From the NCBI GenBank assembly GCA_051653625.1, contig JBOFWM010000069.1, positions 1-12,539 on the forward strand: DNA of 12,539 bases, read 5' to 3'. The notes beneath the pieces are model-generated. The model was not told the origin of the DNA, did not search any database, and was given only the letters and a program-made list of their open reading frames with translations. The translations under genes and the position numbers were made by a program. Positions 7,455 to 12,539 of this stretch are shown here, piece by piece (position 1 is the stretch's first letter; each line of letters begins with the position of its first letter). The DNA comes from SFDP01 sp051653625 (GTDB lineage: Bacteria > Bacillota > Clostridia > Lachnospirales > Lachnospiraceae).

Positions 7455-8618
7455 ATGTCGAACGTAAAAAGAAAAGTACATATTTATTCGAGAAGAGTAG
7501 ATGTGCAAGTATCAGTGCTATCAGCAACAATGGTTGTATTTTCCTGCCTTTGTTTAGCTATTTTTATTTATAATTATACATATAATTCAATGATTATTTC
7601 TTTGAAAAGTCGAACAGAATCTGTTTACAATTATTTGGAATCTATAGTAGATACCGATAGTTACTATAATATAAATACAAGAGAAGATTTTGATTCAAAT
7701 CAATACAAAGAGCTTAAAGCAAGATTAAAAGAGATTCGCCATATTACAAATCTTCGCTATTTATATACTGCAAAAAAAGATAATACTGGAACATATATTT
7801 ATTTAGTAGATGGGTTATCCGAAGAATCAGACGACTTTAGATATCCAGGTGATGCGATAGAAGAAGAAACAATACCTGATTTAGAAAAAGCAATGGATGG
7901 AGACACGGTTCGTCCAAATAAAATATTAAACACATCATGGGGAGAAATTTTCTTGGCATATTATCCGATTCATGATCCTAACACAGGAGAGGTAATTGGG
8001 GTGCTTGGAATGGAATTTGATGCAAGTCATGAATATCAAGCGTATCAAAATGTACTTTGGATTACAATACTTGTTATTATTGTAATATGTATTATTGCAT
8101 TCTTACTTTCTTCAAAGATGTTTAAACGACTTTCAAATCCTAAAATACAAGATTTATACAATACAGATCAATTAACACAATTGAAGAGTCGTAATGCGTT
8201 TGAATTTGATGTTAAAAATATTGAAGAAAGCAATAATATGAAAGATTTAGGCATTATTATAATGGATCTAGATCATCTGAAAAAAATCAATGACTTATAC
8301 GGACATGCAATGGGTGATTTATATATTCGTAATACAGCAGAAGTGATTCGCAAGCTTTCCGTTGAAAATGTATGGGCATATCGTATTGGTGGGGATGAAT
8401 TCGCTGTGTTTATGAACCAAACAACGATGGAAGAAATGGAAACATGGATAAATGAATTTGAAACTCTATTTACCGAAAAGATAATGAATGAGTTGCCTGA
8501 TGCTGCAGTTTCTTGTGGTATGGCACTTCATACAGGAGATTCAAATTTCACAATGCAAGATTTATATAAACAAGCAGATAAACGAATGTATGAGAATAAA
8601 ATAAATAATAGAACATAG
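7455..8618 (+). CDS. Membrane diguanylate cyclase with extracellular sensor domain
   Basis: It is a predicted c-di-GMP synthase of 387 residues. A membrane segment at about 18-40, an extracellular region at about 41-198 and a second membrane segment at about 199-219 frame a Cache-like sensor; that region contains RYLYTAKKDNTGTYIYLVDG (101-120) and the strand IGVLGMEFD (181-189), typical of Cache folds. The cytosolic GGDEF domain follows: a degenerate opening DQLTQLKSRNAF, MDLDHLKKIND at 270-280, LYGHAMGD at 281-288, and the active motif GGDEF at 312-316. The position where an RxxD inhibitory site would stand reads VENV, so product feedback is probably lost. The purine run AAAAGGG (7437-7443) is a weak, rather distant ribosome-binding site, hinting at modest translation. 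The gene is monocistronic, with its own promoter and terminator. Sensor ligand unknown. Confidence 0.9.
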   Translation: MSNVKRKVHIYSRRVDVQVSVLSATMVVFSCLCLAIFIYNYTYNSMIISLKSRTESVYNYLESIVDTDSYYNINTREDFDSNQYKELKARLKEIRHITNLRYLYTAKKDNTGTYIYLVDGLSEESDDFRYPGDAIEEETIPDLEKAMDGDTVRPNKILNTSWGEIFLAYYPIHDPNTGEVIGVLGMEFDASHEYQAYQNVLWITILVIIVICIIAFLLSSKMFKRLSNPKIQDLYNTDQLTQLKSRNAFEFDVKNIEESNNMKDLGIIIMDLDHLKKINDLYGHAMGDLYIRNTAEVIRKLSVENVWAYRIGGDEFAVFMNQTTMEEMETWINEFETLFTEKIMNELPDAAVSCGMALHTGDSNFTMQDLYKQADKRMYENKINNRT

Positions 8619-8630
8619 ATATGATTAAAA

Positions 8631-8676
8631 AACCTCAACAAATCAAGAGTTTTTCTTGCTTGTTGAGGCTCTTTTG
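8631..8676 (+). terminator. Rho-independent terminator after the 387-residue GGDEF gene
   Basis: CCTCAACAA (8633-8641) pairs with TTGTTGAGG (8660-8668). After one mismatch the stem continues with CAAG (8643-8646) against CTTG (8655-8658). A T-rich tail (CTCTTTT) follows. Confidence 0.75.
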
Positions 8677-8690
8677 TATTAAAATATAAG
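8663..8690 (+). promoter_or_regulatory. Candidate promoter of the isochorismatase-family gene
   Basis: TTGAGG at 8663-8668 and TATAAG at 8685-8690 are 16 bases apart, 37 bases before the start codon. The -35 box overlaps the 3' arm of the preceding terminator. It is plausible but not consensus. Confidence 0.45.
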
Positions 8691-8727
8691 AAGGGTTGGT
8701 AATAGAGTTAGAACGAGGAGAAGGCGT

Positions 8728-9273
8728 ATGAGAATTTTAGCTAAAGACACAATGGCATTGATTATTGATTTTCAAGAACGATTAGTTCCTGTGATACATC
8801 AGCAAGAAGAACTATTACATAATACAGAATTATTGATCAAGGGATTAGATGCACTAGAGATTCCAATGGTAGTTACACAACAATATACAAAAGGAATTGG
8901 AATGACAGTACCAAGAATATCAGAATTGTTTGGTCAAGAATTTACATATGAAGATAAAATAACTTTTAGTTGCGTAGAAACGAAACCAATTTTAGAACAA
9001 ATAGAAAAAAGTGAAAAAAAGAATATTATTATTTGCGGGATAGAAGCTCATATTTGTGTACTTCAAACGGTGATTGATTTGATTGACAAAGGGTATCATG
9101 TAATCTTAGTGGAAGATTGCGTGGGTTCACGTCGTGAAAGTGATCGCCAAGTTGGGATAAAAAGAGCTATATTAGAAGGTGCCATCCCGACCACATATGA
9201 ATCGATTCTTTTTGAATTAACACGTGTTGCAAAGTCAGATGTATTTAAAGAAATCTCTAAGTTAATTAAATAA
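8728..9273 (+). CDS. Isochorismatase-family cysteine hydrolase (YcaC/nicotinamidase-like)
   Basis: The 181-residue cytosolic protein has the full catalytic triad of the family: D14 in ALIIDFQERL, K77 in YEDKITFSC and C110 in GIEAHICVLQT, the last with the characteristic non-prolyl-cis segment before the nucleophile. Members hydrolyse amide or vinyl-ether bonds (nicotinamide, isochorismate, ureas and others). The zinc-binding motif of true nicotinamidases (D-x-H after the first aspartate) is not visible, so it is more likely a general YcaC/ISOC1-like hydrolase; the substrate cannot be named. The start is secure, with GAGGAG at 8715-8720 seven bases before ATG. No terminator is seen in the 51 bases before the following EAL gene, so the two may be co-transcribed, though no functional link is evident. 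Confidence 0.9.
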   Translation: MRILAKDTMALIIDFQERLVPVIHQQEELLHNTELLIKGLDALEIPMVVTQQYTKGIGMTVPRISELFGQEFTYEDKITFSCVETKPILEQIEKSEKKNIIICGIEAHICVLQTVIDLIDKGYHVILVEDCVGSRRESDRQVGIKRAILEGAIPTTYESILFELTRVAKSDVFKEISKLIK

Positions 9274-9324
9274 TGGAAAAACACACATAAAAGATACATA
9301 ATGTTAAGGAAGAGGGGCCTTATT

Positions 9325-12186
9325 ATGAAACGATTGATGATGATTATAAGTGTAGTTATGATGTTGGCAGCTCTGACTGTTACAGTAAATGCTACAGAAA
9401 AGAAAGAAGAGAAAAAAATAATCAGGGTAGGTGCGTTTAATCTTAAGCATATGCAAGAGAAAAGTGAGGATGGAGAATATACAGGATATTCTTTTGAATA
9501 TCTGAAAGCACTCCTTCCATATACGAATTGGGAATATGAGTTTGTAGAGGGATCTTTTGCTGAGTGTATGGAATGGATTAAAACAGGTGAGATTGATATT
9601 ATTGGATGTATGATAAAAACACCTGAACGTGAAGAGATTGTTGATTTTGTGGAGTATTATTCTGGATATAATGGGACAAAACTCTTAGTAAAAAATGACA
9701 ATATGAAATATGCACTGAATGATTATGAAGTATTTGATGGGATAGTTATAGGAACTCAAAAGTCCACTGCACATATATGTCAAATTGAAGAATTGGCGAA
9801 AGAAAAAGTGTTCTCATATAAAGTCGTCTATTATGATACTGAAGAACAAATTTTAGAAGCATTAGAGAATGGAGACATAGATGCAGCTTGTTTATTTGCT
9901 TTAAAAGTAGAAGATTGGACAAGAGTAATTTCTGTTTTCAATGTACAACCTTATTTTTATGCAGTTACAAAAGGCAATACAGAATTATTAAAGGAACTTA
10001 ATACTGCAATTGGAAAGAAGAAGTCAGATGATCCAATGTTTGAAGAAAATTTAAGAAGAGAATTTTATGTGAACGAATCAAAGAATACAGTTGTTTTTTC
10101 TCATGATGAAAAAAGGTATCTTTCTTCAGTGGATGTAATTCGAGTGGGGTATGATTCTAATTTTATGCCAATCGAAGGAAAAGATGCAAAAACAAATCAA
10201 CCAAGTGGATATACAATAGAAGTATTAAGAAGAATTTCTGAAATTACAGGGTTAGAGTTTGAGTATATTACTTCAAATGAGTATATGCAAAGTTTTGAAC
10301 TTTTATCAGAGAAAAAAATAGATGTGTTATCTAGTTTTACAACAAGTGTTGCGGATGTCTCTTCAGAGAGAGTATCCAATGCTTATTTAAATTTGAATGT
10401 TGTATTAATTGGTAGAACTGATTTTTATTTTGATTCTCATGATGAGATAATAATTGCAACACCATTAAGAGCAATCGAATTTTTAGAGGGGATAAAAAAA
10501 ATCTATCCGAACAGTAAATTTCAATTTCTCGAATCAGGAGAAGATGCTTATCAGGCACTTGTTAATAAAAAAGCAGATTTAGCAATAAGAAATATCTATT
10601 CCGCACAAGTAGATATTGCGACAAAATATAATGAGTTTAGAGTCATTTATGATCTAGGACAAATGACACAAGTTAAATTTTTGTTTTCAGAAGATGTACC
10701 GAAAGAGCTTCAAAGCATTTTCAATAAGTGTATTGCTAGTTTTGATGAATCTGAAAGTAATGAGATGATGATGAGAGCAACCATAGAACGAATTGATATG
10801 GAATCTCAAGCACTTCGTATTTTGATTATTTCTTTAATAGCTGTTGTGTTAGCATTTTTTACGGTATGGTTATGTTTGCATCTTTATAAAGCAAGACGTC
10901 GTCTTTTGTATGCTGCTTTTAATGATGAGTTAACTGCTTTACCTAATTTAGCAAAGTTCAAAATAGAAGCAAAAAAGATATTACAAGAAAATCCAAATCG
11001 TGCGTATGCAATTTTGCTTACGGATATAGCAGATTTTAGTTTCATCAATGAAAAATATGGTTTTGAAATTGGTGATTTAGTGATCAAATCAGTTGCAAAC
11101 ACACTAGTTGAGATCAAATCCCCAACTACGTTAACTGCGAGAATTTTCAGTAATATGTTTATTAATCTTTACGAATATGATGAAATGGAAGAGTATAACT
11201 TAACAGAAAATCCGAGATTGCATGTGTATGAACAGGATGAAATGCAAATATCCTTTTTCCATTATTTTGGAAAATATTTGATTCCACTTGGAGAAAGCGA
11301 CGTTGATTCTATATATGAAAAAGTAAGCTATGCGCATTTGTTTGCTAAGAAGAATGGAATTAAGGAAAGAATTGTGGATTACGATGAAGAAGCTAAAAAA
11401 GTTAGTATTCGAAACAAAGAAATAGAAGCAAAAATGATGGATGCTATAAAATTAAAGGATTTTAAAGTATTTTTACAAGCAAAATATAAGTGTGATGGTA
11501 GAACATTAGTTGGTGCAGAGGCTTTAGTACGATGGTTTGATTCTACTACTAATCAAATGATTTTTCCAAATGAATTTATACCACTTTTTGAGCGAAATGG
11601 ATTCGTCACTACTCTTGATATTTATATGTTTGAAGAAGTGTGTAGTTTTTTAGCAAATTGGAAACGTAAAGGGTTTGATTTAATTACTATTTCCGTTAAT
11701 TTTTCTAGATTACATTTTTCTAATCCAAATATGGCAGATGAATTATTAAAAATTACTCAAAAATATGAAGTTGATACAAAATATTTAGAGATTGAAATTA
11801 CAGAAAATGCATTATCAACAAAAGTAAATGAAATTACAGAAACGATTGAAAAATTAAGCAAATGTGGTTTTAAAATATCGTTAGATGATTTTTCTAGTCA
11901 ACATTCTTCACTCTTGTTTTTAACAGAAGTACCTGTAAATGTTGTAAAATTAGATAAAGCTTTTGTATCTTCGATTGTAGACAGCAATGTTAGTAGATTA
12001 TTAGTTGATGGAACAATACAAATTTTGAAAAAACTTAATTTTGAAATAGTAGCAGAAGGTGTTGAGGTAGAGGAACAAGTAGAATTATTAGATGAAATGA
12101 AATGTGATATTATTCAAGGGTATGTATTTGCAAAACCAGTTCCAGCGAATGATGTGATTGATCTTTTATCCAGTTATAAAGAATAA
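9325..12186 (+). CDS. Dual binding-protein/degenerate GGDEF/EAL c-di-GMP phosphodiesterase
   Basis: This is a predicted membrane receptor that degrades c-di-GMP. I start it at ATG 9325 (953 residues), which has GAGGGG (9312-9317) seven bases upstream and gives a clean signal peptide (KR, hydrophobic core, VNA-T cleavage near 23); the ATG at 9301 has no ribosome-binding site. Two SBP_bac_3-like domains follow outside the cell (about 32-245 and 270-490), then a membrane segment at about 497-520. The GGDEF domain (about 528-690) is inactive: FSNMF at 608-612 replaces the catalytic motif and no RxxD is present. The EAL domain (about 702-950) keeps the expected residues: E732-A-L with R736, N792, E824, D854-D855, K875, E911/E914 and Q931. 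Loop 6 is altered, DDFSSQH instead of DDFGTGY. The likely job is to couple binding of amino acids or similar small ligands to phosphodiesterase activity. It ends at a strong terminator. Confidence 0.92.
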   Translation: MKRLMMIISVVMMLAALTVTVNATEKKEEKKIIRVGAFNLKHMQEKSEDGEYTGYSFEYLKALLPYTNWEYEFVEGSFAECMEWIKTGEIDIIGCMIKTPEREEIVDFVEYYSGYNGTKLLVKNDNMKYALNDYEVFDGIVIGTQKSTAHICQIEELAKEKVFSYKVVYYDTEEQILEALENGDIDAACLFALKVEDWTRVISVFNVQPYFYAVTKGNTELLKELNTAIGKKKSDDPMFEENLRREFYVNESKNTVVFSHDEKRYLSSVDVIRVGYDSNFMPIEGKDAKTNQPSGYTIEVLRRISEITGLEFEYITSNEYMQSFELLSEKKIDVLSSFTTSVADVSSERVSNAYLNLNVVLIGRTDFYFDSHDEIIIATPLRAIEFLEGIKKIYPNSKFQFLESGEDAYQALVNKKADLAIRNIYSAQVDIATKYNEFRVIYDLGQMTQVKFLFSEDVPKELQSIFNKCIASFDESESNEMMMRATIERIDMESQALRILIISLIAVVLAFFTVWLCLHLYKARRRLLYAAFNDELTALPNLAKFKIEAKKILQENPNRAYAILLTDIADFSFINEKYGFEIGDLVIKSVANTLVEIKSPTTLTARIFSNMFINLYEYDEMEEYNLTENPRLHVYEQDEMQISFFHYFGKYLIPLGESDVDSIYEKVSYAHLFAKKNGIKERIVDYDEEAKKVSIRNKEIEAKMMDAIKLKDFKVFLQAKYKCDGRTLVGAEALVRWFDSTTNQMIFPNEFIPLFERNGFVTTLDIYMFEEVCSFLANWKRKGFDLITISVNFSRLHFSNPNMADELLKITQKYEVDTKYLEIEITENALSTKVNEITETIEKLSKCGFKISLDDFSSQHSSLLFLTEVPVNVVKLDKAFVSSIVDSNVSRLLVDGTIQILKKLNFEIVAEGVEVEEQVELLDEMKCDIIQGYVFAKPVPANDVIDLLSSYKE

Positions 12187-12218
12187 AAAAGAAAGCTCGT
12201 AGGGAGCTTTCTTTTTTT
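12185..12218. terminator. Bidirectional terminator between the EAL gene and the DUF4352-like gene
   Basis: AAAAAAGAAAGCTC (12185-12198) pairs perfectly with GAGCTTTCTTTTTT (12204-12217) around a five-base loop, with A and T runs on the two arms. The minus-strand gene's stop codon (12217-12219) lies at its edge, so both convergent genes use it. Confidence 0.9.
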
Positions 12219-12539
12219 AGGATCGAACAGTAAAAACAACACGATTTGAGGTCCAATAATTGGAAAGATATTCAACTTCAACAACGGTAGCATCAATTGG
12301 TACTTCAAAGGTAACAGTACCTTTTGTCTTTCTTCCAGCTGATAGTGTTGCATTAAGTAAATCATCTCTGAAATAATAAGCAACACAACTGATTCCGTCT
12401 GCAAAACAATCAAAGTTTATATAACTTATAAATTCATCAGAGGTTCCTAAGTTTTCAAATTCAAATTCACATGTGATAAATTGATATCCATCTTTTGGTT
12501 GAGTCAGCATTGTATCGCTTTTATCTTCTTCACAGGAAA
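12217..12539 (-). CDS. DUF4352-like domain protein, C-terminal part, cut by window end
   Basis: The frame is open to the window edge, so the ATG at 12510 is not necessarily the start; nine further residues (SCEEDKSDT) are readable upstream of it. The pattern QPKDGYQFITCEFEFENLG, then an 'FDCFADG' turn, then GRKTKGTVTFEVPIDA and a final aromatic strand is that of DUF4352/DUF5067 immunoglobulin-like domains: a 'keep-up' strand, a loop, a G-x-V-x-FEVP strand and a closing strand. These occur mainly at the C-terminus of secreted lipoproteins and membrane proteins of Gram-positive bacteria, with no settled function. The signal or anchor would be outside this window. Whether the readable Cys belongs to a lipobox cannot be judged. 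Confidence 0.7.
   Translation of the reverse strand, partial: SCEEDKSDTMLTQPKDGYQFITCEFEFENLGTSDEFISYINFDCFADGISCVAYYFRDDLLNATLSAGRKTKGTVTFEVPIDATVVEVEYLSNYWTSNRVVFTVRS

Noticed and set aside
7275..7508. Minus-strand open frame across the pfp/GGDEF divergent region
   Set aside because: It is low-complexity, AT-driven sequence crossing two consensus promoters, with no ribosome-binding site or recognisable motif.
1..12539. CRISPR arrays, tRNA/rRNA genes and insertion sequences
   Set aside because: No regularly spaced repeats, cloverleaf-like or rRNA segments, or transposase-like proteins were seen on either strand.

Overview
The window looks like a chromosomal segment of a low-GC, Gram-positive, probably anaerobic clostridium, with Lachnospiraceae the best guess. 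The AT-rich codon use, near-consensus -35/-10 promoters with 17-base spacers, strong purine-rich ribosome-binding sites, a long pyrophosphate-dependent phosphofructokinase, a DUF4352-like secreted-protein domain and several membrane-bound GGDEF/EAL proteins all fit this. The assignment is inference; no rRNA, tRNA or phylogenetic marker is present.

Left edge (1-1600): two overlapping genes and a shared terminator. The first is the C-terminal part of an AAA15-type (COG1106-like, ABC-ATPase fold) ATPase cut by the window start. The second is a 341-residue protein with an N-terminal TOPRIM-like pattern. Together they look like a split ATPase/TOPRIM-type pair, the organisation seen in several anti-phage systems (RloAB-, PARIS- and OLD-like), but the second protein is not one I can place in a named family. 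This is the most likely candidate for an undescribed system. Right after it lies the decapitated C-terminal half of an amino-acid ABC transporter binding protein (1773-2138). That suggests a recombination or deletion boundary at about 1600-1770, between accessory and core DNA.

Middle (2200-7450): a Cys-type glutathione peroxidase homologue (+) converges on a large 7TM-PAS-GGDEF-GAF-PAS protein (-) through a bidirectional hairpin that contains both stop codons. Further along the minus strand is PPi-dependent phosphofructokinase with its own promoter and terminator. A divergent promoter region then leads to a second membrane diguanylate cyclase (+).

Right (7450-12539): the second diguanylate cyclase (387 aa, extracellular sensor), an isochorismatase-family cysteine hydrolase, and a 953-aa protein with a signal peptide, two extracellular binding-protein domains, a membrane segment, a degenerate GGDEF and an apparently intact EAL domain. 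A bidirectional terminator separates it from a convergent DUF4352-like gene cut by the window end.

Three of the nine genes (counting the broken one) are cyclic-di-GMP enzymes: two predicted synthases, one with and one without the RxxD inhibitory site, and one predicted phosphodiesterase with small-ligand sensor domains. All three combine a membrane anchor with a different sensory region, so the segment may set a local c-di-GMP signal. No tRNA, rRNA, CRISPR array, insertion sequence or integrase was seen.
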